A stretch of DNA of 64,000 nt. Source: Terrimonas ginsenosidimutans. Lineage in GTDB: Bacteria; Bacteroidota; Bacteroidia; Chitinophagales; Chitinophagaceae. Position 1 is the stretch's first letter. Each line of letters begins with the position of its first letter. Below the pieces are notes generated by a model. That model ran no database searches. It worked only from the letters and a program-made list of their open reading frames with translations, and was not told where the DNA came from. A program made the position numbers and the translations under genes. The stretch is from assembly GCF_022012415.1 (NCBI RefSeq), contig NZ_JAKLTR010000012.1:62001-126000 (forward strand). Reading direction: 5' to 3'. Shown here in pieces: positions 44,756 to 56,228 of the stretch.

Positions 44756-47218
44756 CTACTCGTTCACGATTAATGTGTATACGGCTCCAATCCTCGTAGG
44801 CAGGTCATATATAAAAGTGGGCTTTAACTGTGGTTGCTGTTTAGGGACTTTCGGGGATACGATTGCGGTGGCCACCTCTTCTACCGCGAAATACGGGTTG
44901 ATATTTATTCCTTTTGCCGGCATTAACGCAATTCCATTTGCACTGTTTATAGCATTGGGAACTCTCAATCTTAAATTTCCACCCAGGTTCGACCGGATAA
45001 CTGCTTTTACCAGTTTACCATCTTTCCATTGCAGATCCTGTATTTCGAAACCGCCAACGGCCCGAATGCCTCTGATGCTGCCTGATGGCCATACATCAGG
45101 CAATGCAGGTAATAAATGAATTTCCCCATTTGCGCTCTGAATGAGCATTTCTGTGATACCGGAAGTGCAACCGAAATTTCCATCTATCTGAAAAGGCGCA
45201 TGTGCATCAAAGAGGTTGTTGTAAGTACCGCCGCCGCCTGCATTTGTACCAACCGGGGTAAGCTGGTTCTGTATAAGTTTGTATGCATGATTGCCATCCA
45301 GCATCCGCGCCCACCAGTTCACTTTCCATCCCATGCTCCAGCCGGTTGAGATATCGCCGCGTTGGAGCAACGTCGTTTTTGCGGCATTGTATAATTCGGG
45401 TGTACGATAGGCTGAGATCTGGTTGGACGGGAACAAACCGTACAAATGCGAGACATGCCGGTGGTTATCCTTGGGATCATCGAGATCATCCAACCATTCC
45501 TGCAACTGACCATATTGTCCTATTTGCATGGGAGGAAGCCGTTTGCGCATCTGCCGCAATGTATCAGCAAATGCAGCGTCTTTCTTTAAAATACCGGCAG
45601 CCCTGATCGTACTGGAAAAGATATCAAAGATGATCTGGTTGGTCATGGTTGTACCCGCATCGATGGACGCACCTGAACGGCCGCGTGGTGAATTTTCAGG
45701 CGACATATCGGGATTGCTGACCAGCCAGTGATGTACAGGCTCTTCCACCAGGAAGTCTACATAAAATGTAGCTGCCTCTTTCATCACCGGGTAAACAGAT
45801 GCCAGAAACTTCTTGTCTCCGCTATACAGGTAATGTTCCCATAAATGCTGGCTTGTCCATCCACCGGCTGCACTCCAGACGCCCCAAAGCGCGCCGTCAA
45901 CAGCACCCGTTACCCGCCAGATATCCGTATTATGATGCGCGACCCATCCGCGTGCGCCATACATATCGCGAGCGGTTTGTTTTCCTGTCACAGAAAGATC
46001 CTTAACCATCTGAATAAATGGCTCGTGCAATTCAGCAAGATTTGTTTTCTCCGCCGGCCAGTAATTCATCTGGGCATTGATATTGATCGTGTACTTGCTA
46101 TCCCATGGCGGCCTGATCTTATCATTCCAGATCCCCTGCAGGTTAGCCGGCTGTCCACCAGGCTGTGAGGAAGAGATCAGCAGATAGCGTCCAAACTGAA
46201 AATACAATGTCACAAATTGCGGATCATTCGCCGATGCAAAACTCTTCAGCCGCTCATCTGTTGGCGCGTTGATGGCATCAGTTGCTCCAAGATCCAATGA
46301 CGATCTGTTGAAAAATTTTTGATACGCTGCAATATGCTGTTGCAGGGTAACAGGATAAGGCCTTCTGATCGCTTTCGCAAGATAATTCATCGCCTGTTTA
46401 CCCTCATCACCGCTGATATCACTGTAGTTGATAAAATTAGTGGCGATAGAAGTATAAATTGTTGCCGTGGTAGCTTTATCCACGATCAAAGCTGTATCAT
46501 TAGCCGTTAACGAGCCGCCTTCGAGCCGGATCTGTGTGAGGCCTTTGAACTTCACCATCCCTTTCACTCCTTCATGATCCATGGCTGTGCCTTCTATCGT
46601 CAGCAATTTAACCGGCGATATACTGACCGATGCCTTCGGTTGCGGAGTAGACATGGAAGCGATAAAAGAAAGGCTATTCGGTTTGCTTGCCGTCAGTCTT
46701 GTCACAAGTACCCTGTCAGGAAATGACGCAAACACCTCTCTTGTATACTTTACGCCGTCCACCGTATATGTGGTTTTTGTTACAGCTCTTTCAAGGTCAA
46801 GCTCGCGGTAATAATCACTGTAGTTATTATGGTTATTAAAGCTCAAGAGCAAATTACCGACCGGTTGGAACATCTGCCCGTGTGACTTTTTCGTAATGAT
46901 CGCACGATTGGCCACCCGTTCTGCATCCTTGTGCTTTCCATCAAAGATCAGCTGGCGGATGGTTGCCAGGGAATCCAGCGCCATGGGATTGTCGTTGCGG
47001 TTAGGGCTTCCACTCCAGACTGTATGTTCGTTCAGCTGGATGATCTCCTTTTCAACATTTCCATACACCATCGCGCCAATACGTCCATTTCCAACAGGTA
47101 AAGCATTTTCCCATACTTTCCCTGCGGGCTGCTTATACCAAAGTTTCAGACCATGTTTTACCTGGCCCTGGCTCGATAATGCGGAAAGTAAAAGAGAACA
47201 TAGCAACAATCGCTTCAT
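44756..47218 (-). CDS. GH95 alpha-L-fucosidase / alpha-L-galactosidase
   Basis: 820 residues with a signal peptide ([11 protein letters not shown]). The family-typical sequences are [39 protein letters not shown] and [17 protein letters not shown]. The catalytic (alpha/alpha)6 domain lies centrally, between N- and C-terminal beta domains. Characterised relatives include xylan-acting alpha-L-galactosidases, which in this context is as likely as fucosidase activity. It lies between GH127/146 and GH43 on the same strand. Confidence 0.9.
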   Translation of the reverse strand: MKRLLLCSLLLSALSSQGQVKHGLKLWYKQPAGKVWENALPVGNGRIGAMVYGNVEKEIIQLNEHTVWSGSPNRNDNPMALDSLATIRQLIFDGKHKDAERVANRAIITKKSHGQMFQPVGNLLLSFNNHNNYSDYYRELDLERAVTKTTYTVDGVKYTREVFASFPDRVLVTRLTASKPNSLSFIASMSTPQPKASVSISPVKLLTIEGTAMDHEGVKGMVKFKGLTQIRLEGGSLTANDTALIVDKATTATIYTSIATNFINYSDISGDEGKQAMNYLAKAIRRPYPVTLQQHIAAYQKFFNRSSLDLGATDAINAPTDERLKSFASANDPQFVTLYFQFGRYLLISSSQPGGQPANLQGIWNDKIRPPWDSKYTININAQMNYWPAEKTNLAELHEPFIQMVKDLSVTGKQTARDMYGARGWVAHHNTDIWRVTGAVDGALWGVWSAAGGWTSQHLWEHYLYSGDKKFLASVYPVMKEAATFYVDFLVEEPVHHWLVSNPDMSPENSPRGRSGASIDAGTTMTNQIIFDIFSSTIRAAGILKKDAAFADTLRQMRKRLPPMQIGQYGQLQEWLDDLDDPKDNHRHVSHLYGLFPSNQISAYRTPELYNAAKTTLLQRGDISTGWSMGWKVNWWARMLDGNHAYKLIQNQLTPVGTNAGGGGTYNNLFDAHAPFQIDGNFGCTSGITEMLIQSANGEIHLLPALPDVWPSGSIRGIRAVGGFEIQDLQWKDGKLVKAVIRSNLGGNLRLRVPNAINSANGIALMPAKGININPYFAVEEVATAIVSPKVPKQQPQLKPTFIYDLPTRIGAVYTLIVNE

Positions 47219-47277
47219 CAGGTTATTCTTTATCGTATGAGTGATGTTATGAAATAAGAAAGCGGGGCAAGATCTTT

Positions 47278-49692
47278 CTATTGGCCATTCCGCAATAGCC
47301 TGACGTAGTACACCGGTCCCGCAGTGCTGCCGGCTACCGATTGAAATTTTACGACAACCGACTTTTTCCCTTTCAATAATTCCGCCGGAATCTTATATTC
47401 CACTTCCTGAAACCGCTGATCGGGCCATTTGCCGGTATTATCAACTGAAACGAGTTGCTGATCATCCAGGTAGATATCAAACTTCCTGTTACCACGATCA
47501 CCACCAAGAAAACGCAAGCCAAGTGAAAGACCGGTTTCTCCATTCGTAGATAGTTTATATGAGAAGGAACCTCCATCTCTTGCGTCGCGCCAGAAATGAT
47601 CAAGGGTATTGCCCGAATTGGAATTTTTCCGCTCCATGAAATGGTCGGCTTCAGGCTGTTGTTCCCCCGGCGCTACAAAATCAACCGTGCGTTTCTGTAA
47701 AGCGATATTCACTGCTTCTACCCTTGCCAGTGAGTCAAGGTAGGACCGGTAGCCGGTAGAAGACAAATTCATCCAGTATATCATATACCGTGCGTCATGA
47801 ATACCAAAGAACGGTTCAAGCAAGATCTTTTCAGCTTTAGCAGTTTTCAATGAAGACGCGATAAAATGAAGGGGTTGTTTATTCACAGGCTTCAATGCAG
47901 CAGCAATACGCTTCGCATCATTTTCAATAATGATCGGTGCTTCGTTGACCGGTAATTTCTTTCCACTGGCAATGTGGCCCCAGCGACTATCACCTGCTAC
48001 TAGACCACGCAGATCTTCTGTACCAGCCCTGGCACCCAGCAGCACAGGTCCGTGAAGCACCGCTATGTAGTTGGATATACCCGGCATCTGCTCTATCCTG
48101 TTCTGCATTGGCAATGCCACGTTCACCTTATCTCCATCCTTCCACTCCCGCTCAATGACAACGTAGGAAGACGCATCTTTTTTAACCGGATAGGACTTAC
48201 CGTTGACGGAGATCTTCAAGGCACCTTCTTTTACCCAAGATGGATAACGGATCATCAGTTTGAATTTCGCGGCCCCTTTAATGAGGATACTTGTTTGCTC
48301 TTCAAAAGGAAATTTCGTCTGCTGCGTGATCTTTACATTCTTCTCTTTCCAATCAAGTTCAGAAGCGACAAATAAGTTCACGAACAGTGAATCAGACTGA
48401 TGCGTGTAAATAAACTGACCATACTTTCCATGATTCTCCATACCCGAGCCAACGCAACACCACATCGCTTCATTCGGCGCGGAATAAACCCGGTAATGAC
48501 GCGGACGTGCAGAGGTGAAATACACATAGCCGCCATGTACAGGATGCTGCGTTGACAAAATATGATTATACAAAGTCCTTTCATAATAGTCAACGTATTT
48601 GGCTAAAGGTTTTTCCCTGAACAGCCCTTCGGTGAGTTTGAGCATATTGTAGGAGTTACAGGACTCAGGTCCTTCCACCTCATTTACAAAATCGATCGAA
48701 GCCGCTGCACTTGGGAAGAACTCACGGCGACTGTTACCTCCAAATGCCAGCGTCCTGTTTCCGGTAACTGTTTCCCAGAAAAATGATGCGGCTTTATCAT
48801 AATGATCATCTCCTGTCAATTCAGCTATACGCTGAAAGCCTACAACTTTAGGAACTTGTGTGTTGGCATGTTTGTTATCAAGGTTATCACGTCTTTCTGA
48901 CATTGCATCAAGCAATACTTTGTGCGAAAACCGCTTTGCTGCAACAGCATACTTCTCCTGGGAAGTCATTTTGTAGGCATCAATCAGCACTTCATTCATT
49001 CCTCCATATTCGATGTCAAGCATGGTCTGCATTTGCTGATCGCTTAATGCAGAGGTAATATCGATCGTCCAATCACAAAAGCCGAGGAACAATTTTCCTG
49101 CATCTTCATTGCCGGCATACAGCCATGCATCACGGAGCCCCGCAAACATCTTGTGTACATTATACCACGGAACCCATGCTGCGCGTAGCGCACCAAAGTC
49201 AGCCTTCCGCAGACCTGTCCATATAGCTTTACTATTTGGAACACCGCCGACATAACCTTTTGCCCAGTCAGGATTATTGGCAGCATTCGCCTGCTCACAG
49301 GCCTTCAGTTCCCCGATCATGTATTCCATCTTTGCCTTGCATTGCTGATCTCCCGTTGCAGCATAATTCATCGCTAAGGCAGTGAGGTAATGCCCGCCAA
49401 CGTGGCCATCCAGTCCATCCCAATTGGCATACCCTTTCGCCTTTGCCGGTAAGCCGGCTTCTTTGCGGAAAGGATAGATCAGACGGTCAATATCATACTG
49501 CAACAGGTGTTTGATGTTAAGGTCACGCGCATGACGAAAAAGGCTGTCCTGCAGCTTAACATCCTGCAGCGGAAATTCGTTTTTATACAGCCTGTTCTGA
49601 GCAACAGCGTTCTGTAAACAAACAGATATAAACAGAAGGAAGAAAGAGAAGGAAAGAAAAATTCCTTTTCTGAAAAAACGTTTTGCAGGCAT
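47278..49692 (-). CDS. GH127/GH146-type beta-L-arabinofuranosidase
   Basis: 804 residues. Signal peptide (VCLQNAVAQ). The (alpha/alpha)6 domain carries [18 protein letters not shown] and the Cys-rich zinc/nucleophile site [19 protein letters not shown], with [16 protein letters not shown] upstream. A C-terminal jelly-roll domain (about 650-804) follows. It releases beta-L-arabinofuranose, found in arabinan/pectin side chains or on extensin. It is first in a minus-strand operon with GH95 and GH43, and its predicted promoter overlaps operator copy 6. Confidence 0.88.
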   Translation of the reverse strand: MPAKRFFRKGIFLSFSFFLLFISVCLQNAVAQNRLYKNEFPLQDVKLQDSLFRHARDLNIKHLLQYDIDRLIYPFRKEAGLPAKAKGYANWDGLDGHVGGHYLTALAMNYAATGDQQCKAKMEYMIGELKACEQANAANNPDWAKGYVGGVPNSKAIWTGLRKADFGALRAAWVPWYNVHKMFAGLRDAWLYAGNEDAGKLFLGFCDWTIDITSALSDQQMQTMLDIEYGGMNEVLIDAYKMTSQEKYAVAAKRFSHKVLLDAMSERRDNLDNKHANTQVPKVVGFQRIAELTGDDHYDKAASFFWETVTGNRTLAFGGNSRREFFPSAAASIDFVNEVEGPESCNSYNMLKLTEGLFREKPLAKYVDYYERTLYNHILSTQHPVHGGYVYFTSARPRHYRVYSAPNEAMWCCVGSGMENHGKYGQFIYTHQSDSLFVNLFVASELDWKEKNVKITQQTKFPFEEQTSILIKGAAKFKLMIRYPSWVKEGALKISVNGKSYPVKKDASSYVVIEREWKDGDKVNVALPMQNRIEQMPGISNYIAVLHGPVLLGARAGTEDLRGLVAGDSRWGHIASGKKLPVNEAPIIIENDAKRIAAALKPVNKQPLHFIASSLKTAKAEKILLEPFFGIHDARYMIYWMNLSSTGYRSYLDSLARVEAVNIALQKRTVDFVAPGEQQPEADHFMERKNSNSGNTLDHFWRDARDGGSFSYKLSTNGETGLSLGLRFLGGDRGNRKFDIYLDDQQLVSVDNTGKWPDQRFQEVEYKIPAELLKGKKSVVVKFQSVAGSTAGPVYYVRLLRNGQ

Positions 49693-49771
49693 GATGAATC
49701 GTTTAATTCGGTTAACGGGGGCTGATCGAAAATAATTGTCAACTTTACAATAATTATCCCGGTTACAGGTA

Positions 49772-49801
49772 CAATTATAGGTAATTTTCCGTTTCTTGCA
49801 A
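49772..49801 (-). promoter_or_regulatory. candidate promoter of the GH127/146-GH95-GH43 operon
   Basis: On the minus strand TTG (49801-49799), inside operator copy 6, is followed after 19 nt by TATAATTG (49779-49772), close to TAnnTTTG. The layout repeats that of the transaldolase promoter. The untranslated leader would be about 70 nt. Confidence 0.5.
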
Positions 49802-49810
49802 TCGATTTCA
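49797..49810. promoter_or_regulatory. LacI-type operator copy 6 (TGCAATCGATTTCA)
   Basis: It lies in the divergent gap between GH127/146 and GH97 and could control both. It is identical to copy 5 upstream of LacI-2. Confidence 0.7.
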
Positions 49811-49880
49811 TTTTTTAATTAATAATAAATTGCTAAACAGACTTTATTTCACTGTTCCTGAAATCTTTTAATAACGAATT

Positions 49881-51875
49881 ATGCTTACCACGTCAATCCC
49901 GGACATCAAGTCCCGGCATGTCCTCTTGCCCGTTAATATTAAAAAATGGCTCATAGTACATCTACCTTTCCTGTTTGCCATTGTTTTAGTGTATTCAACA
50001 AGTAATTGCCAGGCTCAGCAAGGCACCATTCAAAGCCCTGATAAAAACATTACGGTAACGGTGCAACATACTGATGGCATGCCCTCGTACAGTGTCAGCT
50101 ACAGGCATAACACTGTGATCAGATCTTCGCGGCTTGGTTTGATAACTTCACTGGCAGATTACTCCAAATCACTTCAGCTGCGCAGTGTTTCAGAAACAAA
50201 AGCTGTAAAAGAATCCTATGAACTATTCACAGGGAAAAAAAGCACGGTAAATTTCAAAGCTAACAGGAAAGTATTTTCCTATGCAACAGCGGATGGCAAA
50301 CCCCTGAATATCCAGTTCCATGTTTCAGATGATGGAGTAGCTTTCCAGTATATTATACCCCGAACCAATGCAGATTCTATTTCTGTATCAGACGAACTGA
50401 CCACCTTTACTTTTGATACCGCCGCAAAGGGCTTTCTCCAACCAATGCAGGTTGCTAAAACCGGCTTTGAAAGTACCAACCCGGCTTATGAAGATAACTA
50501 CCGGCAGAATATTCCGGCAGGTACAGCAGCCACGGCAGGTTGGGTATATCCGGCATTGTTTCAAACAGGTGACACATGGGTGCTGATCACGGAAGCGGGA
50601 ATGGACGGCACATATTGCGCAACGCGTCTCACTAATGCAAAAGGTGACCCATCCTATAAAATCAGCTTTCCCGACCCAAGGGAAACCATGGCACCGGATG
50701 GTATCCTGCCACTATCAGGTCAGCCATTCACTTCTCCGTGGCGCGTCATTACCATCGGAAGCCTTGGCACCATCGTCGAATCAACCAACGGAACTGATCT
50801 CGCTGCGAAATTCGCCGGTGGCAACACAAAATGGATCAAACCCGGTAAATCATCCTGGAGCTGGATCATGTCCAAAGATGATTTTATTACCTATGACGAG
50901 CAGAAAAAATACATCGATTTTGCAGCCGACATGAAATGGCAGTATTGCCTTGTTGATGCAAGCTGGGACACGAAGATCGGGTACGATAAGATCAAAGAAC
51001 TTGCTGCATACGCCAATTCAAAGAACGTAGGATTGCTATTATGGTATAACTCGGCAGGCAACTGGAATACTGTTAAGATGACGCCAAAGGATAAAATGTT
51101 AACGCATGAGAGCCGCGTAAAAGAATTTACACGTTTAAAAGAAATGGGCGTAAAAGGTGTTAAGATCGATTTCTTTGGCGGTGACGGCCGGTCTGTAATA
51201 CAATACTACATCGACATACTGAAAGACGCCGCACAATTCGAAATGCTTGTTAACTTCCATGGAGCAACCCTTCCAAGAGGATGGAGCCGGACTTATCCAA
51301 ACCTGGTGACCACTGAAGCGGTGAAAGGATTTGAAATGATCACCTTCAGCCAGGGTGACGCTGACCGCGAAGCCAATCACTGTGCGATGCTTCCATTCAC
51401 CCGTAATGCTTTTGATCCGATGGATTTCACCCCAATGAATCTTTACCGGATCCCGACCCAGGTCAAAAGAAAAACAACCAGTGCCTTTGAACTGGCCACG
51501 TCCGTACTGTTCTTATCCGGTATACAGCATTTTGCCGAATCAGCGGATGGTATGAGCCATGTGCCCGCGGACGTAAAAGCATTTCTTCAACGTTTACCTG
51601 TACGCTGGGATGAGGTTAAATTCATTGAAGGTTTTCCCGGTAAGTATGCAGTGATCGCAAGAAAGGCGGGGAATAAATGGTATGTTGCCGGATTTAACGG
51701 AGAAAGTACGGCAAGAACGATCAGGCTGGATATAAAATCTTTTAAAGCAAAAAAAGCACTGCTGATCAAAGACGGAGCGAGCCAGCTGGAGTTTGACATT
51801 TCAACGCCGGGATTAACGTCAACCATCGATGTGGTGATGCAGGGCGCTGGCGGCTTTGTGTTAGAGTTGGATTGA
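49881..51875 (+). CDS. GH97 retaining-type alpha-galactosidase-like glycosidase
   Basis: 664 residues with an N-terminal export signal (FLFAIVLVYSTSNCQAQ). An N-terminal beta-super-sandwich is followed by a barrel with D430 in GVKIDFFGGDGR, the nucleophile position of retaining GH97, and E479 in VTTEAVKGFEM as acid/base. That pair favours an alpha-galactosidase or beta-L-arabinopyranosidase over the inverting SusB-type glucosidase. It is divergent from GH127/146, with operator copy 6 between. Confidence 0.88.
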   Translation: MLTTSIPDIKSRHVLLPVNIKKWLIVHLPFLFAIVLVYSTSNCQAQQGTIQSPDKNITVTVQHTDGMPSYSVSYRHNTVIRSSRLGLITSLADYSKSLQLRSVSETKAVKESYELFTGKKSTVNFKANRKVFSYATADGKPLNIQFHVSDDGVAFQYIIPRTNADSISVSDELTTFTFDTAAKGFLQPMQVAKTGFESTNPAYEDNYRQNIPAGTAATAGWVYPALFQTGDTWVLITEAGMDGTYCATRLTNAKGDPSYKISFPDPRETMAPDGILPLSGQPFTSPWRVITIGSLGTIVESTNGTDLAAKFAGGNTKWIKPGKSSWSWIMSKDDFITYDEQKKYIDFAADMKWQYCLVDASWDTKIGYDKIKELAAYANSKNVGLLLWYNSAGNWNTVKMTPKDKMLTHESRVKEFTRLKEMGVKGVKIDFFGGDGRSVIQYYIDILKDAAQFEMLVNFHGATLPRGWSRTYPNLVTTEAVKGFEMITFSQGDADREANHCAMLPFTRNAFDPMDFTPMNLYRIPTQVKRKTTSAFELATSVLFLSGIQHFAESADGMSHVPADVKAFLQRLPVRWDEVKFIEGFPGKYAVIARKAGNKWYVAGFNGESTARTIRLDIKSFKAKKALLIKDGASQLEFDISTPGLTSTIDVVMQGAGGFVLELD

Positions 51876-51888
51876 ATCAGGCTGGCGT

Positions 51889-51995
51889 AGTTTCCCGGAG
51901 ATTACGCCAGGTCTGCATCTTCAAAGCTGCAGGAATGTGCAGATCACGCAGATAATATGTTTCTAAACAGGAATTATCTGCACGATCTGCACATT
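51889..51995. repeat. degenerate GTTCCCGC repeat with hairpin
   Basis: The left end (GGCTGGCGTAGTTTCCCGGA) is followed by a 23-nt inverted pair (51934-51956 and 51973-51995, two mismatches) around a 16-nt loop, containing GTGCAGATCACGCAG. It lies between the convergent GH97 and hybrid-sensor genes and may work as a bidirectional terminator. The rest of the gap to 52075 shows nothing. Confidence 0.65.
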
Positions 51996-52075
51996 TTCCA
52001 TTTTAATTATACCTCAACAGTTAAACATCTTCCTGAAGACAGAATAATAGAATCAGCAGGAAAGATGCCTGTCTA

Positions 52076-55000
52076 TCATTCAGACTTTTTCTTCTTCTGC
52101 GCCGCATACTCCGAAGGCGACAAATTAAACTTCAGCTTGAATGCCTTTGTAAAATAACTCGGTGTTGCAAACCCGACCGCATAGCTGATCTCCACGATCC
52201 GCATATCCGTATTCTCCAGGAATTCTGCTGCTTTATTAAGCCTCACCGAACGTATGAACTCAACCGGTGTTTCGCCTGTGAGATCAACCACTTTATTGTA
52301 CAGTGTAGCGCGGCTCATGAACAGGTGCTTGCTTAATTGCTCAACAGACAAATCATCGGCATCTAATTTCTCTTCAATATATTCTGTGATCTTCAAAAGC
52401 AACTTATCATTTTCTGACTGTACCTCAACCGGTGCGGTGTCGACCTTCAATCGCCGTTCATAGGTTTCTTTCAACTGATGGCTTAACAACAGAATATTGC
52501 GGATCTTCACTTTCAGTATATCCGCACTGAATGGTTTGGTAAGATAATCACTCGCCCCCGTCTTCAATCCTTTCAACTGATTTGCATCTCCGGTCATGGC
52601 AGTAAGGAGAATGATGGGAATATGCGCAGTGCGCTTATCTGCTTTGATCTTATTGCTCAATGTAATACCATCCATCTGTGGCATACTGATATCACTGATG
52701 ATCACATGCGGATGTGAGGACAGGGCTTTCTGCCAGCCTTCCTTTCCATCAGCAGCCTCTATCACTTTGTAATGTGCTTTCAAATGATCCCTGAGGTATA
52801 CTCTGAAATCCTCATTATCCTCGATCAAAAGTACTTTCAGCAGTTCATCGCTTTTAAAAGTCATTTGTTCGTCCTCTGCATTTACTATTGCCTCTTCAAT
52901 CAATTCGCCTGAAGATTGCACTAATAACGGACGCACCGCTTCCAATTCCTGTAACGGCAACGAAACAACAAAATCACTTCCCTTTCCCAAAATGCTGTTA
53001 ACATCTATTGATCCACCGTGTAAGCGAACAAACTCTTTCGTAATGGATAAGCCGATACCGCTACCCTGGTTCATCACATCGGCAGACGTTTCCCCCTGGA
53101 AGAATCTTTCGAATATCTTATCACGATCTTCTGCAGACATGCCGATACCGGTATCCATTATATGGATCATCACTCCTTCCTTACCGGGACTGGCCCGTCC
53201 GATCATAACGGTCACCTCGCCATCGGCCCCGGTGAACTTAAAGGCATTACTTAAAAGATTGAATAATACCCGTTCGATCTTGTCTTTATCGAATACCGTA
53301 TAATAACTTTCAACGGATGAATTGAGGGCAAACCTTATTCTTCTGCGGTCTGCCAGATCTTTGAAGGCCTCGCTCACATCCCGGACGAATGCTACAAGAT
53401 CAGCCTGAACAGTATTCAGCTTGAGTTCCTTCTCTTCCAGTTTCCTGAAATCAAGCAATTGATTGACCAGGTTAAGCAAACGCCGCGCATTCCGCTTCAC
53501 CATATTCAACTGTCCGGCCTTCTCCCTGTTCGTTTCCTTATCCAGCAGATTTTCCACCGGCCCGGAGATCAGCGAAATAGGCGTTCTGAATTCGTGGCTG
53601 AGATTGGTAAGGAACTTGATCTTCGCCTGGTCAAATTCACGCTGTCTTTCTGCTTCTTTCCTTTCATCCTCGATCATTTGTTTTATCCGGAGCCGCTCCT
53701 GCTCGTCGGCAAACTTTCTCTTTAATTTTTGTATGCCCCTGTACCGTATGGCCCATAATATCAATCCGGCTACCAGGGCATACAAAATATATGCATACGC
53801 GGTACGCCAGAACGGCGGCTTTATATAAATAAAAATAACCTTCGCTTCTGTGCTCCAGCCTTCATTAAGACTGGTGGCCTTTACCAGCAGTTTATAGTTA
53901 CCGGGATCAAGATTGGTGAACACAACTGTTTTTAAAGCCCCCACTTCATTCCATTTCTTATCAAATCCTTCAAGAAAGTAGGAATACTGACATTCGGTAG
54001 GATTGGTAAAATCAAGCGCCGTGAAATCCACTGAAAAATTCTGCCGGTATTTCAGCCTGATCTTTTCTGCAACACTGATATCTGAATCAATGATTGCGTT
54101 TCCCGGAAGCACATCCTGGTTATCTACTTTCAGGCCCGTAAACACAACCTTTGGAATATTCTGGTTATAATGAAGCTTCGCCGGAACGAAATGATTGAAA
54201 CCTTCGAGGCCCCCAAAATACAATTCGCCACCAGATGTGCGTAAACCGGCTCCCGGAGCAAAAGAGCTTTGCTGCAATCCATTTTCGTAAGTATAGTTGC
54301 GTAAGCTTTTCGTTTTTACATCCAGCGAGCTGATGCCTTTATTCGTACTGAACCAGATCCGTCCCGCTTCATCCTGGAGAATTTTGAAGATCATTGAATT
54401 GGGCACACGCTGGCTGGTTTCCACACTTTTAATACCAGCAGTTGATGCATCAAAATAATACAATCCATTACCGGCTGTTCCAAGCCATACCCGGCCATCA
54501 GTCGTTGCAAGAAATGTATGGATGTCCTCGATCTGCAGCCCGGTATTACCGCGGTTATAAATTTTCAGCGTTTTCAGGACAGGATTGAACACATCGATGC
54601 CCCTGCCTGTAGATGCGATCCAGATATTACCGGCATTATCTTCTTCGATTGCTCTTACGAACGCAAGCGTTGCAGGTTTGTCTCCTGTTGCTCCGTGTAT
54701 ATATTCTTCGAATTTTTGAAACTTCCCCGTCTTCGGATCAAAAATGTCAACGCTTTGTCCGTTTGTTCCAGCCCATACATTGCCATAGCGGTCTCTTTTC
54801 AACGCAAAGATCTCATTGTTCGATAACCCTGAGACTCCGTCCTCCTTCGTAAAATGCCTGATCCTACCTGTTATGGTATTCATTACAAAGATGCCCTGGC
54901 GGTAGGTACCCACCCAAAGGTCATCCCCGGAGCGCTCCATTGACAGGATAGTCAGTGGCGTTTCACCCAAACTGATTTTTTTGAACAGCCCCGTGAACGG

Positions 55001-56155
55001 ATTATACAGGCTTAATCCCCCATCGTCTGTACCAACATAGATCTTTCCACCGGGAGCTTCAGCAAAGCTGGTCACTTTAGGAGAAGAAAGCCCCGACGGA
55101 TCAAAGGGATTACTCTGCACCAGCGCAAAAGAGGTAAGGTTCTTATCATACTTACTGACCCCGCTTTGAAAGGTGCCTACCCAGTAAATACCTGCGGTAT
55201 CTATATAAAAACTTCTGAGCGACTTTCCTTTCAGGCTGAACTTATTCCTTGCATCATTAACAACACGCTGAGCTCTGCCCGTTTGCGGATCGAAGATATC
55301 CAGTCCGTTTTCCGTACCCACCCAAAGTTTTCCTTCCGGGTCTGCCGCCAGGCAATAGATCCGGTTACTTCTGATGGAATAGGGATCAGCATCTGCGTGC
55401 ATGTACCGGACGAAGGAAGAATCTGAAGCAATAAATTTGTTCAGCCCCCCATCATTCGTGCCTATCCAAAGATCACCGCGTTGGTCCTGCAGAATCGCTT
55501 TGATGATGTTGTCGCTGATAGAACCAGTATTCGGACCAGCCGCAAATAAAAGAAACTGATCAGTTGCCGGTTGATATAACTGCAGGCCGGCATTGGTACC
55601 TATCCACATCCTGCCATGATTATCTTCAAACAGGCTGGTCACGGTATTGGAAGCCAGGTGGCCCGGCACAGGATCCTCTACTACATAACGTTTAACCACA
55701 CCCGTGGAATGATTGTAGCGAAATACGCCACCATAGCCACCCACCCAAAGATTGCCCTGCTTGTCGCCGCACATCACCCTGGCAGCGTTTCCGTAAGTAA
55801 GATTGATATGCTCAAATGTATTCCGGCTCCTGTTATACAAAGACAACGATGCGCTTGTACCAACCCATACATTCCCGTCCTTATCTTCATACAGTCCCAG
55901 TACGCGGTTGGAGCGGAGCGTGGTAGAATCATTCACATTATGCCGGTAAACTGTAAAACGCAGCCCATCGAACTTGTTCAAACCATCATCCGTCGCGAAC
56001 CACATAAAACCGTATTTGTCTTTGATGATGGCATTTACGGTGCTGGAAGAAAGTCCTTCCCTGCTTCCGAAGTTCACAAAGTGCAGGTCGATATCCTGCG
56101 CAAATAAGTCGGCAGAAAATAAAAGCAGCAGTATCCAAAAAACTTTATACTTCAT
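52076..56155 (-). CDS. hybrid two-component sensor/regulator (HTCS)
   Basis: 1359 residues. Signal peptide (LLLLFSADLFAQ), about a dozen two-bladed-propeller repeats of the GxxWxGT type (e.g., RMWIGTNAGLQLY), a Y_Y_Y domain, one membrane helix (YAYILYALVAGLILWAI), HisKA (NLSHEFRTPISLIS), HATPase (NLLSNAFKF, GSGIGLSITKEF), receiver (VIISDISMPQMDG) and a C-terminal AraC helix-turn-helix. All phosphorelay parts are intact. Such proteins sense glycan fragments in the periplasm and activate their locus. The start is the ATG at 56155; the frame opens to 56194, but the signal peptide begins here. Confidence 0.95.
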   Translation of the reverse strand: MKYKVFWILLLLFSADLFAQDIDLHFVNFGSREGLSSSTVNAIIKDKYGFMWFATDDGLNKFDGLRFTVYRHNVNDSTTLRSNRVLGLYEDKDGNVWVGTSASLSLYNRSRNTFEHINLTYGNAARVMCGDKQGNLWVGGYGGVFRYNHSTGVVKRYVVEDPVPGHLASNTVTSLFEDNHGRMWIGTNAGLQLYQPATDQFLLFAAGPNTGSISDNIIKAILQDQRGDLWIGTNDGGLNKFIASDSSFVRYMHADADPYSIRSNRIYCLAADPEGKLWVGTENGLDIFDPQTGRAQRVVNDARNKFSLKGKSLRSFYIDTAGIYWVGTFQSGVSKYDKNLTSFALVQSNPFDPSGLSSPKVTSFAEAPGGKIYVGTDDGGLSLYNPFTGLFKKISLGETPLTILSMERSGDDLWVGTYRQGIFVMNTITGRIRHFTKEDGVSGLSNNEIFALKRDRYGNVWAGTNGQSVDIFDPKTGKFQKFEEYIHGATGDKPATLAFVRAIEEDNAGNIWIASTGRGIDVFNPVLKTLKIYNRGNTGLQIEDIHTFLATTDGRVWLGTAGNGLYYFDASTAGIKSVETSQRVPNSMIFKILQDEAGRIWFSTNKGISSLDVKTKSLRNYTYENGLQQSSFAPGAGLRTSGGELYFGGLEGFNHFVPAKLHYNQNIPKVVFTGLKVDNQDVLPGNAIIDSDISVAEKIRLKYRQNFSVDFTALDFTNPTECQYSYFLEGFDKKWNEVGALKTVVFTNLDPGNYKLLVKATSLNEGWSTEAKVIFIYIKPPFWRTAYAYILYALVAGLILWAIRYRGIQKLKRKFADEQERLRIKQMIEDERKEAERQREFDQAKIKFLTNLSHEFRTPISLISGPVENLLDKETNREKAGQLNMVKRNARRLLNLVNQLLDFRKLEEKELKLNTVQADLVAFVRDVSEAFKDLADRRRIRFALNSSVESYYTVFDKDKIERVLFNLLSNAFKFTGADGEVTVMIGRASPGKEGVMIHIMDTGIGMSAEDRDKIFERFFQGETSADVMNQGSGIGLSITKEFVRLHGGSIDVNSILGKGSDFVVSLPLQELEAVRPLLVQSSGELIEEAIVNAEDEQMTFKSDELLKVLLIEDNEDFRVYLRDHLKAHYKVIEAADGKEGWQKALSSHPHVIISDISMPQMDGITLSNKIKADKRTAHIPIILLTAMTGDANQLKGLKTGASDYLTKPFSADILKVKIRNILLLSHQLKETYERRLKVDTAPVEVQSENDKLLLKITEYIEEKLDADDLSVEQLSKHLFMSRATLYNKVVDLTGETPVEFIRSVRLNKAAEFLENTDMRIVEISYAVGFATPSYFTKAFKLKFNLSPSEYAAQKKKKSE

Positions 56156-56228
56156 GAGGCAAAACTTCACAGTATGGATGATGATCTGTATCAATGTTCA
56201 ATCGCCGGACCAAGGTACGACTTTGAAA

